A DNA stretch of 64,000 nt from Chondrosia reniformis (GCA_947172415.1 OX359196.1:6697901-6761900); one strand, 5' to 3'; numbered from the stretch's first letter, positions 1 through 14,300 are shown. Translations and numbers: made by a program. The notes: generated from the sequence alone by a model not told the origin.

Positions 1-151
1 TCAAGTTAGTTTCCATTGTGCCTAATAAGAAATGAACAGCTAGATGGTCAAATGACTGAAGATGTACAATACATTATGGCTGTTATAGTACGTATATTGT
101 TTAGTAAGAATACTGAAAATCTGGTCTTTTTAATGACAGATACTTTTCCAG

Positions 152-2026
152 AATTGTTGTATGTAAATATCGTCCTGACTGGTTCACAAGCTCAATCCAT
201 GACCAGCTGCTTCCTCCTGGGAAGCTGAAAGCCATGTTCATCACTGTACACAAACCAACCGAAGTAGACATATGCTTATACCAACGGAGCAACAGGTGAA
301 TGGAAATGTACATACATACATCCGTACATGTATATCCTTCATTCTGCCTCATTCTCAAGAATGGATCTTGTACCAATTCAAATGTTGTCAGATCCTTAAT
401 TTAAATGGTTCCCCACTGATTCTCCACCCACCCACCACCCCAAGTTTGATTGAACACTCATCTATCTAATAATTGCTGTGTTCCTATTTAATCATGTCCT
501 TAATACACAACACCACAGGGGTCTTGGTGATTTCATGCAGTCATGGAATCTTTGGATTTTAGTAGTCAGGTGTGCTACTCCTCCGCAGCCCAACTTTGAC
601 CTCCTTCTCTCTTGTTCGGATCCAAGGGAACCTGTTCTCCACAGCAAATGCTCATGCAAGGAAGTCATGAGTTGTAGTGGGTGGTTGGAACAAGGGCATT
701 ATGTAATCTTGCCTTTATCATTTCTTGCCTGGACCAATAATGGAGGAGAGCTGCTTGGAAACCAACATGATCAGCAAACTTCAATAGATTATCATTTAAC
801 TGTGTTTTCTTCCCGAATTCTCCCTGTCGACAAGGTTGCACTGCGGCCTGGATTTGTATCAAAATCTTTGTTCATGTTGGTGAAGGCCTTTGGTGAAAAA
901 AAAGAAGTTAGTGCGCACTAAACTATAAAGTGATTGATATCCATATTTATACCAGCTAGAAAAACTTAAATATATCACTATACAGTTCATCTGTTCACTG
1001 TAGACTGTTTTGCATAATAATGTAACAGAGTTACTGACACTGTAATTGTTTAGGTTATCAATTTAGATTAATAATCCAACTTGGAATAGGTCAGTGTGTG
1101 TACCACTCTTATATGTATTCTGTTTGTTATACCACTTCCTTATGATTTAGCTCACCCCAGTTTATGATCTCTCTGTAATTAAGTTTATTCACTTTTATAA
1201 GAGACACATTTCTATTCACTTAAGCAGTCATATTCTTTTCCATGATATTTGTAAAGGTCACTTCACCCTCATCATCTATAAATACCCTCACCTAGTTTTA
1301 CCATGAGGCTTGATTATACACAGAGTGTGTATAGCTCTAATAATCTAATTGGTCATCCAATCTAAGTTCATTGCGATCCCTCGAGTCGTAATCTCGACGC
1401 GATTACAATAAGGAATAGCTACATGTTAGATATAAGCCTTTTTATGAACATATAAGAAGATCTGACAACATGACCTGATAATTATGTTTCTCTATCTGAT
1501 TATATGTGGCAATTGTAGCTCAGTAGCAGAGAACTGGTAGTCAAAACCATCTAGTCTCTCGATTCTCAGCAATTACTTTTTTTTTTCTCTTCATGATTTT
1601 TGTGATTAAATAACCCATAAATACCAGCTTATTGTTGAAGGTATTATATATCTTATTTTGGTAACTGTTCCTGTGTAGTTGACAGTGTTTGTAAAGGTGT
1701 ACACTCTAAGCATTCCCAGGCTAATGAAAATTGCTGTGGCAGAGAATGGAGCCAATTCTCATTTCATAGTCAACTCTGACGCTGCTAACAGTTACAATGT
1801 CTTATCCACCAGAGGACAGTTGGAGACTTGTGACTGTATCCCTCCCAACCATTGGCAGATCCTCTGGGTATTGAGTAGAGCTTTGGATACCGTTGCATAT
1901 AGCCTTGTGTTGCAGTCTGACTTCCATCTCACTCCAAACAGAATGGGAGGAGGATGGGGAGCCCTGCACCAACCTCCCTATCCCCTGCACCTGCAAGAAC
2001 TACACCAAGTCTATCCAATTGAATAA
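152..2026 (+). CDS. CAPN15: Calpain-15 / SOL-type calpain, C-terminal exons (5' part outside window)
   Basis: Three exons join in frame: 152-295, 519-892 and 1686-2026 (stop TAA), about 285 residues. The first peptide contains VCKYRPDW and VHKPTEVDICLYQ, like the calpain-15 region that carries an EPTEVEF-type stretch. The second contains HSKCSCKEVMSC and LEQGHYVILPLSFLAW, like the SOL block with LEPGEYxxVxxAFNHW and a following IYSSRP-like strand (here VFSSRILP). The third contains SYNVLSTRGQLETCDCIPP, close to the calpain-15 C-terminal block. Donors are CAG|GTGAAT and TTG|GTGAAA. The cysteine-protease core and the N-terminal zinc fingers lie upstream of the window. Calpain-15 is an intracellular, presumably calcium-regulated cysteine protease; these exons cover only the SOL-specific C-terminus. 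The stop is 175 bp before the next gene on the same strand. The start of exon 152 is inferred from a TTTTCCAG acceptor. Confidence 0.87.
1501..1590 (+). repeat. tRNA-like / SINE-like remnant in calpain intron
   Basis: Around 1513 the strand reads TAGCTCAGTAGCAGAG, which resembles a tRNA A box. About 40 bases later CTCTCGATTCTC resembles a B box, and a T tract at about 1576 could end Pol III transcription. The acceptor stem does not pair properly and the anticodon loop lacks the usual U33. It is therefore not called as a working tRNA; a decayed tRNA-derived repeat is more likely. It sits in the intron between calpain exons 519-892 and 1686-2026. The rest of that intron (893-1685) shows nothing else I can name. 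Confidence 0.25.
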
Positions 2027-2201
2027 TTTATCTATTCATTTTTATGCCACATATCTATGGTTGTATCATATACTGTAAATAGATTTCAAGGCGACGCATT
2101 CCATGACTCATTTTTGATGATGTAACATCGACAGTGACTCATTTCCTCTCCTCCCCTATTAAGACCATCCCTGACGACCTACGGGCTAATCGTATGCGAT
2201 A

Positions 2202-5105
2202 ATGGTTCTAGCAGGTCTGCTCATCAAGGGAAAGGACGAGTCCGTTCCTCTCAAGGACATCTCGGTAGCTGCTTTCGTACAAGGCTATCTTCTGGGACTA
2301 CAGTCAAAGTTGACTTATAAGAATGACTCGCCTGATCCCCTGGAAGTGCTGTTCCGAACTCCGGTGGATGACTCCTTTGCTGTGGTAGGTCTGGAGGCAG
2401 TGATCGATGGACGGAAGATACGAGCCGAGATACAAGAGAAGCAGAAGGCCAAGGAGATGTACGACGATGCAATAGCCAGCGGCTACACTGCTGCTTTCGC
2501 TGAAGAGAAGAAAGGAGACATTTTCAGTATAGTCCTCGGTAATCTTCCTCCGGGCAAAGAAGCAGAGATCCATCTGACTATGGTAGGAGAGTTGGGCATC
2601 GAGGCAGACGGGTCCGTACGGTTCGTCCTCCCGACAGTACTAAAGCCTCGCTACACGCCCTCAGGTGATACCAACCCACTGGAAGCAGTCAGCACGAGTG
2701 AGGGAGCAGCGAATCAGGTAAAGCAAGGGAAGGGTCCTTCTTCCTACAAGTTCGATCTCAACGTCAGTGGAGCTGATGGCATTGGAGAGGTGACTTCACC
2801 ATCCCACAAGATCAGAACCTCTACTGAAGGTGGAATGGTGAAAGTTAGCCTTGATGGCGAGAATCAGAGTGACATTGTGATCCTGATCCGCCCAAAAGAT
2901 CCTCATCGTCCGATGGTGATAGTGGAGCCAGGATTGTCAGATGGCGGCAGCGACTTCCGCAGGAGTCCTGCTGTCATGGTTAGCTTCTTTCCGGAGTTCA
3001 AAGGAGATACATCTGCCACTCAGGCTGCTTGCGAGTTTGTGTTTGTGATTGACCGCAGTGGCAGCATGTCGGGTTCCTATATTCGTGATGCAGCACAGAC
3101 ACTGATTCTCTTCCTTAAAAGCATCCCGGAAGGATGTTTCTTCAACATCATAGGGTTTGGCAGTCGTTACGAGAAGCTGTTTCCTGAAAGCATTCCCTAC
3201 AACCAGAAGAACCTTGATACAGCGGTGAGACATGCTGAAGGACTGCAGGCTAACCTCGGAGGGACAGAGATCTATCAGCCTTTGGAGTACATCTTCAAGC
3301 AACCACTGATTAAGGGTCTTACTCGTCAAGTTTTGGTGCTGACAGATGGAGGTGTGAGTAATACAGAATCAGTGATACAGCTGGTTTCAAAGAATGCAAG
3401 GAATGCAAGGTACGTGTGCATTGTATTGTATTGTATTGTATTTCCATATAAAATGTTAGTGATTGTTCAATCTACATATATATGGTCACTGAAGTAATAA
3501 AATATTAGAATCTTAAATTATTCATATAGCAGTTATGATAAGCTGATTGATTAATATTAATTTCTCTGTTGTGTGTGTGGATGTAGATGTTTTTCTTTTG
3601 GAATTGGATCTGGTGCTTCCACTAGTCTTGTCAAGGGAATAGCACAGGCTGGCAATGGAACTGCAGAATTCATTACTAGTGGAGAGAGAATGCAGCCAAA
3701 GGTAGGCATTAATTGGAGCTCTATACATGACATTCACATGCAAGGCTTTAGAGTTTTCCTCATGAAAGAAGTACATTCAAAAGAACCCATGTGTTGTTAA
3801 GAATTTTCATTAAGAGAGACAATTCATCTGTCAGTTTTTGATCTTTGAAAGAGATTTAAATTTGATTTCATTTTTATCTTTCAGTTTTTGATCTTTGAAA
3901 GAGATTTGATTTCATTTTTATCTTTATAGGTTATTCGCTCCTTGAAGCAAGCAATGCAGCCTGCAGTGACTAACACTCAAGTCAAGTTTAATCTTCCCTA
4001 TGGGAACACTGTAGGAGTAGCTCCAGAACAGGTTCCTCCGATATTCCTTGGAGAGAGGACTATAGTGTATGGTATTCTGGGTAAGAGCATGATAGGAAAG
4101 GTGATCTCAGGACATAAGGGATCGGTCAGCCTCTCTGGGGACCTACTTGGAGGAAGAATTGATCACACTGTTGATTTTGAAATTCCCAATCAGATCCAAG
4201 GAGACTGCCAGTCTGTATCCACCATCCACCACCTAGCTGGAAAGAGACTGATCAAGGAGATGGAGATGAAGGCAGACGATGGTGGAAAGGGTAAGGAGGA
4301 GGAGATTGTCAAGTTGAGCTGTGACTCCAGTGTTATCTCCAAGTTCACAGCTTTCATAGCCATAGATGAGGAGCAGAAGGAGCCAGTGAAGGGCAGCCTG
4401 CAGACCTGGGATGTGCAGGCACCTCAAGAATTATCAGTAAGATCTGGCATGGCATTTGGCAAGGCAAAGAAGAAGGGCAGTCGAGGTGGTTTAGGAGTAA
4501 AGTTAGGAAAGGCATTTACTTCCAGTAGGCGTGCTGAGAGAAATCTGCAATCAACTAGGTATAGTTCAGATAGTAACCAGTCCTCTAGCCTTAGTGAAGA
4601 CCTATATGAAGATGACGCAGCTGAAAATTTTGCTATTAATATAAATCAACGTCCTGCTATAACAGAAGACCTTCTTTTTGAGTGTACTTCTGAAGGAATA
4701 GAGATGGACATTGAAAAGGAAGAAATGGAGCAAATAGAAAAACCAAAGAAATTGGCTTCTGCATCAAAACCAGCTGCTAAACCAGTATCCAGAGAAGCTA
4801 ATCTACAGTCACTAATAAGTCTGCAGCTTGCCAGTGGTGCTTGGAGTCTGACAAGCCAGTTAGTAGCACTGTTGGACAAGGGGTTGGAGGCCCTAAAGAG
4901 CAGCTGTCCTGTTCCTTGTGAAGGTGAGATGGAGTCAGTGTGGGCCACTGCTGTGGTCCTGAGCTACTTGAAGAAGCAGCAGCTGGATCTGAAGGACGAA
5001 TGGGAGCTGGTGGCAATGAAGGCTGAAACATGGCTTGGCAAGCAGAAGGTGCCTGAAGGATGTACAGTTCAAAGCCTCTCTCAGAAAGCTGATGAATTCA
5101 TTTAA
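2202..5105 (+). CDS. VWA5A: VWA5A-like protein (VIT domain + von Willebrand A domain)
   Basis: Three exons, 2202-3409, 3587-3701 and 3930-5105, join in phase to give 832 residues (human VWA5A is about 790). Residues 1-150 form a VIT domain (PLKDISVAAFVQGYLLG near the start; GDIFSIVLGNLPPG at about 105-118). A VWA domain follows from about residue 278 with a complete MIDAS: DRSGSMS at 284-290, Thr in GGTEIYQP at about 355, and the aspartate of LTDGG at 382. The last exon has a low-complexity Ser/Glu stretch, then a conserved tail with LISLQLASGAWSL, VWATAVVLSYL and WELVAMKAETWLG, as in VWA5A and PARP4-type proteins. The family is cytoplasmic and its molecular role is poorly defined. The ATG follows the calpain stop by 175 bp. 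An AATAAA lies near 5303. Confidence 0.93.
3831..3924 (+). repeat. Tandem duplication of the 3' end of VWA5A intron 2
   Basis: A 50-bp segment (3831-3880) is repeated as a 44-bp copy (3881-3924) that lacks six bases. Both begin TCAGTTTTTGATC. The first copy's end plus the second copy's start creates TATCTTTCAG, a good extra splice acceptor at 3883-3884. Using it would add an in-frame TAG before the true acceptor at 3928-3929. Confidence 0.85.
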
Positions 5106-5375
5106 GGATGCAATTATACTTGTAGAAACTGATGGCAATTTATAACAAGAAACATAATTCTAGACACTTCTTAAAATGTCTCATATTTAGAGAGTATTCC
5201 GCTTACAGTATAGTAGATATTTCACTTAAATATATTATATCAACAGTACATATGAATATACAATAATTGAGTTAAAATGCAAGCCAGATAATCATAAAGA
5301 CAATAAAAAACTGAATGACTGTACGTGTAAAATCAGATGAGGGACAGTGACATGAAAATACTGTACAGATGAAAG

Positions 5376-8300
5376 TCAGACCGATGTCTCTTGAAAATCG
5401 GGAGAGACCCCCTTTTTAAAAGACTTTTTAATATTTGCAACGTGTGTACATAGAAATGGTCCAAGTCCATAATTATAATATTCAGCACTAACTCCCCTAA
5501 AAAGATACATTAGACAGAATACATAATATTTTATAGAAATGTAAATAAAGGCTTTGGTACAGAAAGATTTAACTCTTTAAAATCAGAAAAGCAAAGATCC
5601 ATCAGTGATAATGACATTTACGTAGTAACTCACTTAGGGTCAAACCTCCCAATATACGTTAGCTTGGTCAGTCCTGCCTCAAGTGGTTCAATCAGGTAGC
5701 GAGAGGCCAGAGCCGTCCCTTGGATAGTTGCAAGTGGAGCAGCTGCTGGGTGTGTCACGGAGGTACAGAGGATCATGAAAAAACCTCCATTTTCAATGTA
5801 ACGCCAAGACCTGAGAATAGAGGATAGAAAAGGTTCAAACACTGTTCATGTACATACGTCGAATATACTCCTTACAATGTTGATTTGGTACATATACATA
5901 TCTCCCTCCCCCCAATATATGTGCTAGCTTCAATGGTATTCTTTTATCCACATTTCACTTTCCGTATGCAAACTGAATTTTGTATCTAAAGTACATCAGT
6001 AATACAAGAACACTACTCACCTTAGCACACAATATTCCCTACTGGACTGAGTTGTACTTGCAGTAGCAGAGTACTGATATATTTGAGTGTGCATGTCCGG
6101 TTCTGAGAGCACTCGTACTTGCTCCAAGCCAGGGTCCCAGAGATGCTGCTCGTTCCAGATTCTCCTGAACACCTGATGGGTGGGGGCAGGTATCTCCACA
6201 CTACTCCGACACAACCTCAGTGGAAGCCCATCTCCGACCTTCTGCCACGATATGTCTACTCCATTGATTGAATCAAAACTGTTCCAATTGCGAAACTTCT
6301 GCCTCTGCTCCTAAAAGAGAATAGGTCAAAATAGGTTACCTTGCGCAATAATTAGGTACAATTAGTAAACAAGTAGCTACTATGTACTAGCCATAGGCAT
6401 CATAGATAAGAGGTATTTTAAGTGATTTCATTTAAAAGTTCAGGAATCAGGAGGTAACATTAATTCCTCACCTTCAACAGCACAGCCACACAACCCTCTA
6501 CATAGGACCTGTAGTCTCCAAAGCCATACTTGTCCTGTCCCAACTCGGTGTAAGGGACCGGCTCTCCAACTTCCAAATAAGAAAACTTGCAAGCTTGCAA
6601 CATGTCTGACGATACCATAAATAGTTGGTCTACCTCCTCAATCATATAAGCTAGACATTTGTTGGCTGCCTATGTATACCATATATGAAAACAAACAGGA
6701 AGTCACGATGACATTTTAACTTCTGCAAAAAAGCTCAAAGTATGCATACCTTTTAATTAACAGGTTTATTATTGTATAAAGAGTGCACTAATGATAAATT
6801 AACACATTATATTCTATTGACACACAGATACCGTATCAAGTAATAATTGTCTCCAGTAGGGTATCCTGGCAACTACTTACAAGACTCTCCATGATTTCTT
6901 TCTTCTGAGCAAACTCTTGCTGTGTCAGCTTGACCTCGTGGTGCTTTCTGAAGGATCCAGTTCTTCTCATGCCGGGTACAGCCTTGGAGCCAGAAGGCAA
7001 CACAGCAATACTTTGTGTCATACACACCGAGAGGTTGTCTGCATCCATCTAAAGCACATAATTTACAAACATTACGAAACTACAATATTTACATATTTCA
7101 ATATACATAATTCATATAAGTTGCACCTAAGTAATTAGTCATTGACTCTCAGGTCTAAAATCACCAAATATATACACATACCAATGTTACTTCATGAAAA
7201 AATGGTTTGGTATGTAGGAAGTGACATCGTAAGCTTCACTTAGAACTGTGATATACGTACGTAGATGGTTTCTTTTAGAAAATATCACAGAGAATGGGGT
7301 AAATAACAGTATAGCAAGGTGGGGAAACCCCCCTTAAAAGAATCCCCCTGGATATGCTGAGCTGACACAGGCCACAGAGGTGTGATGACCAACCTGATTC
7401 TCGACTGCATTATCCACTATATCTCTCATAAAGAGGAGAAGCTCCTGAAGAGCTAGTCGGGTCTGGCAAGGCAACAAAGCCACCAAGGACTGAATCGCTT
7501 GCATTCTCATTTCTGGCGGTACATCTGTAAAATTCAGACATCACGAGACAATATATAATACAGTATAGCACACAATCTCTGTATGTATACGTACTCTTGT
7601 TTGAATGTAAAGAATGCATAATCAGTTTTAATATAGAATTGTCTCTTACAATCGTGAATGTGAATGAGAGCATCGCAGACTTTGCTGTTGATCAGAGGTT
7701 CTGGTAACCTTCGCAGGAAGGACTTGATCATTGCTGCAATGTCATTAATTCCATATTTCTCGAAATTATCAAATTCTACAGAAAGCAGAGAAGCTAGATA
7801 AAGTCATTAAGTGGTTGGGCACTATATGGAAGTGACTATTCAGTATGTCTATACAGTTGCAAGTATGTATGCATTAACTAAAAAATATTTAAAAAACATT
7901 TCCTATAGATAATACACAAGGCTAACGTAGCATATCAATAGAACAACCTAAATGACAGTTTCCCATACATACTACTCAGGCAAAGAATACAAAGCTTTGG
8001 ATGAGGATAAGTGTGTTGACCCATGTTGATATACTAGTGGACAACCAGTTATGAGTGGACGTGGACACAAACCTGGGCTCTTATCTAAGAGTTCCTCCAA
8101 GAGAAGCACTCGAGCTGCATTGCCTGCCTTTCTAAATAGTCCTTCAGTTTTGAGTCCCTTCTCTCTGATGTAGTCCATAGCCTTAAGAATAACAGGAGGG
8201 AGGGGATGACCATGCTTTTGAACATTCAGGATCAGAGGGACTCCAAATACTCCATCTTTACAGGAAGGGAAGAAGATATAGTAGTCTTACGTATGTATGC

Positions 8301-11300
8301 AATGCCATAGAAACCAAGTATTTCCTGTTTCTAACTATGGGCATATATATAGTATTTCCTCAAATATAAACTAAGAAATACTGACTATAAAAATAGTACT
8401 GTAAATTTGAATCCGGCCAGTTATTCGACCTTTAAGCTGACAGTGTTTACAAACCTGCTGATTTGACCATCTTTTTCTTTTGATTCAATAGTTTTCCTCT
8501 AAAAACAACAAAGAAGACATACATTTATTGAACAAGTTGATGAATTGATAAGATTGATATCAAAACTAGAATATAACAATGTACTCACTTCAGTTTTAAT
8601 GTTTTCTAAGTTTCTAATATAATTCAAGGTATTCATATGACATATGTATGTACGTACATACATACATACGTACACAGGTATAGGTATGTATGTATGTATG
8701 TATGCATATGATCATGTTTACAGTCCTTAAAGGAAGCGAAGCAGAAGTCTACCAGGAGAGTTGCAGGGCAGGAGGTCATTATAGACTTACAAAGAAGGTC
8801 CAATCTTGTTATTTGGGTTGTACAGCTCCAGCAAAGCTGTCAGTCTGAGGAGGCACAGCTTACGAATAACACTAAGTTGACCCACAGATAACTCATCCAC
8901 TGGAATTTGCCTGAAAGTTACAAAACATAAAAACAGACTGATAAATACATTAAACACATTCTAAGATAGTGTGCAGGTTAATAAGGAGTGTTAATTAGGA
9001 GTAAGCAGGTTAATTAACTGTTGGGGTACAAGGTGAAGCATACAGGTTATGTATACACTGGTGGCATCACTTCTAACTGATGTTGGGGGGCTTACGTTCT
9101 AGCTGGTTTGATGGACTGAAGAAAACTATTTGTTCTCTTAAAACTGTGCCATTGTCCTCTACTTCCCTTCCCACTGGAAAAGAAAAAATAGAAAATAAAT
9201 ATCTTAATCTTAGTGGTTTAAGTGGAATGAATACAGAACAATTATTTATCTAGTAACACTCTAATGGATCCAGTTCCAATGAAACTGTTTTGACAGCACT
9301 TCCTCTCAACATAGCAGTAAAATACATTGGGACCTACGTATACCTACACATGTACCACCAGTTAATTAAACATAACAATGTAGTACAGTTTTCCTAGAAG
9401 CAGAGCCAAGTACTTGTAACTGTAGATACATACGTATATAGAGAACTGACACTCCTTTACCCATTAAGTGAAAGGTACAATCTTCCTCAACACATCCTGC
9501 ATGGTACGTACCATAAAGATAAACATTGCATGCACCCTCTTACTGAAGAATGTGACTCTGACACAAGTCACATGACACAAGTTGCTCACATGGGACCAAC
9601 TAAGAGGCCTTCAGTTCACCCACTGCCAGACCATCATTCTAAGATTTGAGGTTATGCATGAATTAGAAAGAAGTACCTCCTTAACTCTTAAGGCTTCAAA
9701 TGTCATTCAGCCTATTGAAGCGCTCCCAAGAAAAACAAATCCTTACATATGGCAAAATACCAGCCCACACTAACACATACTTGGGTTTCTGTGCTAGGAA
9801 GCAGTGACTACCACATCTGAAGCCATGCCTCTGTCCTGCCAGGAAAAACATTTTAATTACTTGACTGAAATACTAGGCAATGTCATTACCTAAAAAGGGC
9901 TGGCAAAGAATACTTGACATTGACATCAAAATGCTTTACAATTACTGTTGAAGTTTTTGTTCCATTTCAATAGAAACTTGAATAACCCAGTTCTTTCATC
10001 TTTCAATATACATTAGCTGTTATTAAGACAAATTTATACAGTCAAATAGAACAACAGCTTCTCAATACAGTGTTCATGTGAATGTGCAGGAGAGGTGCAG
10101 CTGACACAACTCCATGACAACATACACATATTCATATCTATAACAATAGGAGACTTTAAAGCTAAATTTCTTGAAATTATTCACTGACATAATGTATACT
10201 AATATTCAAATCAGATAAAACCACAATTGAATAAGAAAGTGCATGCAATCTTGTTCTTGTTGAACCACATACAAATTTGCTTATTCATATTTTAATATTG
10301 ACAACTACAGTCTGTATAAAAAAATGAATTTCCTTAAACCAATCAGACTCCAGTGTCACAAGATATGGATCTAAAACACATCTTCTTTACTGTCTGTTCT
10401 GATTTACTTCATTCAACCAGACAAATATGTCAACTGTTTAAAGATATCACTTTGTGAGGTTTAAGGGTGCTGTGGTGACAGACTAATATCAAAATGGACA
10501 GACACTTTACAAAACAAACTTTCTCTCTGTCCTTGTGTAAACAAGAGTTTTTCACTTACCCATCCTGGTCTGTATACTTTCTGCTGCGCTTCAGTTTGCT
10601 GTTTCTCTTTGGGCTAATCTCGCTGTCCAGGCCCAGGTCCTTCAGTGATTCCACTGTGCTAGAGAGATCGTTAAAGCCAGCTCTGCCAGGACTAGAATCA
10701 TCCTGATTTTCACTATCGTCAAAAAGTGAATCGCTTAGGTCTAGAGACGAACTGCATCCCTCGCTGGAAAAACGATGATCAAAGATTCCGCCATTTTCTA
10801 GTGATTGAGAGTAGGACTTGTCTTTCAACTTTGAAACTCTAACTCGAATATCACTTGTCATGTCCTCCAAAATGGAGTCCACACTGGCAGACCCCATTCT
10901 GGAGAAGAACCTTCCCTGTACCAGAACAGGAGAGGGAGATCGAAGGGAACGGTCCTTGTCTTCTGCCACAGCATTGGTACTGCTACTGTGATTGGACATT
11001 CTAACCAGTGGAGAAGGAGCCTGGTTGATAGCGTAGGAGACCTTCCTCGGGGCTGCATTTAGCCTTGGGGAGTCATAGCTCAGAGAAATAGGATTACTAG
11101 ATGTTCTGATGTGAACAGGAGAGCCCTCTGGGGTGGACCATAACTCCCTTCCTGATTCACCATGTGAACTCTTCTTCACCCTCTCTATCATTGGGGACTT
11201 TGGGGCATCTGTGTTGGCTGTAACTGAGGAGGTTCTCTGGCGAGGTAAAATCTTCTTTCCTTCGTCTACCCCAACTGAAAGTGATCTAGGTCTGGCTACT

Positions 11301-14300
11301 GGAGGACTCGGAGAGTGTGGGGAATTTGAAGAATTCTCATCTATAAATTCTGCTGTAAATTCATAACTCCTAACAAGTGAATTTTCTCGCAAGTCTCCCA
11401 GACTCCTTCGTAGCTCGGCAACCACTAATTGAGCTGGTAATTCAGGTGAGTATTGAGCACTGGTGAGTTTGTTATCCCTTGGCAGTAACTTCCTAGACCA
11501 GCGCCCACTTCTCTTTTGGTATTTCCAGTTGTCACTGAGCGCTCTCTGCTCCTCCTCGTCCGACTCATCATCCTATAAAGATACAGATACAGGTATCACA
11601 CTCACTTCTAATACACAAACACTCAATAGTGACAAATTTGAAATTTGTCAAATGTGGGAAATATTTTTGTATCTCAACAAGATTACATCTAATAGCTTAT
11701 TAGTAACAACATCAGGATTCATATTTCCTCTCAAGATGGCTTCCTTCTTACCTACCTTATTAATCTTCTCTGTCATCAAATCAGCACATTTGTTCAAAAC
11801 ATTAAGGCGTCTATATGGATAAAGGGGAAAGCAGTTGGTTCTAAAGATCACATATACACGAGTCTAAGAATACCAAAGTTTAAATATTATAACACCAAAT
11901 CACAAATTAGTGGTTCTTAACCCGATATGTGTACTCTGCTAGTACTGATACAGTGGGTAAAGGTATGTGAGAATGTACAGCCTTTATAAAAACCATTAAC
12001 TGATATGCAGATAAGGAGTGTAAAGGAGCCAGTCTAAGAATACCAAGGAGCCAGAGTTCTTGGTGAGACAGTGTACCTCACTAGGGGTAAGGACCAGGAT
12101 AAATTGATAGGGATCTACCCCACATACTAGTTTTAATTGAACTTGTATTGCACCATAAACCCTATTCATTCTACATGTTCAGTAGTGCCAATGAATGACT
12201 TTATGAATATCAAACAGGTGCTGAAAGGCACTAGTCCTCATTCACATTAACAGTGTTAGGGATCTGATGAAATGGCAAAAGGCTTTGTATAAATTATCCC
12301 TCTAGGTACAAACAGGTAAGCTAGTTTCACCACTTTTAAAAGGAATCACAAGAGCTAAAAGTATCTACTGCACTGAAACCAACAATAGGTCAATACTAAT
12401 GAAATCAAAATTGGCAACATTCAACTTCCCATACAATCTCCTAAAACATTGTGTCAACATTACATATTACATAAAACCTCATTTAGAAAATTAGCAGTGA
12501 CACACCTTCCATAAACAAGCTAACAGACTATGACATCACTTTACAGAGTACTTGTATCTTGTAATCTAGTATGACCTACTCCTATAAGACTATATATGTA
12601 GGTAGGTAGCCATATTGAGATGACATAACAACTGACATAATCAATCCTTTATGGTTTAATCATCAAAATAGGAGGACCTTCCAAATGACTCACAAAACTA
12701 TCTCCTGCACATTGTTACTAGGACAGGATATCGCAAAACACAGAAGGCCTAATATAAGGATATAGAAGCAAACTACCTGATCAGAATAGTACATGGGTAT
12801 TAGGAAGTGGAGACAGAGAAACATGCAGAGCAACACCTGGACTACAAATGGCACTCCATTTCAAAACATTTAAAAATGTATCATTGCTAGGAGTCAGTAC
12901 TCTGAATTAATTGTTTACCTTTCAGACTTGTGTACTAGGATGGGAGATATAGTTACGTGTGTCATGTAGACGTGTCAAGTTGCTCTTTTAGCAAGTGCTA
13001 CTAGAGGCCATCCTTACAAGCTAGGTAAAAGATACCTTCACACAGTCAATTACCTATTGTACTGATCACTGATTGTAAGGGGAACTAAAGCGAAGGAAGG
13101 CTAGAGGTGGTACTCAGTGAAACAGTACACCAGATAACCAGGGCAACATCAATTGTCTCCACATGCCCAATGAGAAAAAAAGAATTACACACATGTGTCT
13201 ATTTGTGGTACATTATATAACTAATTCTTTGTAATTACACTTACCTAAAGAGAGCGCTAATGGCAGCTTGATCTAGGAAGGAGTGGTCTCTCTCTACTTG
13301 TGACACAGTCAAATTAATTGGAAATTGCCCCTCTAAATAAAGGGAAAACAGTGCAAGTTACCACCTTCTTGTGTATTAACACACACACACACACACCTGA
13401 TGCATCACTAGTATTGAGGAACGTACAATAGGAACTAGACCGCTATACTTGCAGAACCACAACATATAGATACAAGGATACCTACTTAATGGTCACAGCA
13501 GACCTTCAAAAGAGACAGACTTCATATTAAAGTTACCAGCTCGAGTTTGTTCATTCGAGCTATGCAACTCAACCGATATAAACGTACCTTCGTACATTTG
13601 AACATATTGCGGGAACCCTGTAGCCTTTAACCAGACACACGCATCCCTTGCCTCCTTTTCTACAAATCAGAATAAGAAGAGCGTCAACTAGTAAGAAATA
13701 CTTGAACTTGTACCTCCAAAACTAATTGAATGATCTAATTCATTACACTACCTAGCAGTAGGCTCTTTACTGCTGTAGCAGCACGCCTAACGCTCATGGT
13801 CGCCGTTCTGTGGAGTCTAGAAATCTTAACCATTTCGACCACGCTCTCACTAACTACGCACACAGCAGTTTTAGATGGTGCATCGGTTTGCATTGCGGTC
13901 TGAGATTAGTGGCTTCGGAAATAGCTGTATGGCTTACATCACAATGGTCCTCTCACCTCTCTCGCGCTGCTCACGATCCTGCCTTCCGCCACTCAGGGTT
14001 CTTCTTAATGCAAGTTTAGCTTTCATTAGAGGTGAATGTGGCGACTTCTGATGAGAATGTGTTCTATTTTCGAAAGGAGACAGCCACGCGAATAACAAAT
14101 CGGTTTCTTTAGGGACGGATAGCAATCCATTACTGTATTCGTTAGGAGATTTCTCTAGTGCTAAAGTAGTCATTTCTTCTGTGCTCTTTCAGCAAAGTAA
14201 TGCGATTAACGAAATTTTCTTATTAATCAATTCTGCGACGAAATCAAGCCGCTCGACCTTTTGTGTAGCGGGAATTGAAATATCCGAGAAATTACGGATG

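Noticed and set aside
1501..1590. Functional tRNA gene
   Set aside because: Acceptor stem does not pair and the anticodon loop is abnormal; kept only as a possible remnant.
5630..5842. Truncated START domain as the real protein end
   Set aside because: A GTGAGT donor just before the stop and a matching exon at 5496-5376 restore the family C-terminus.
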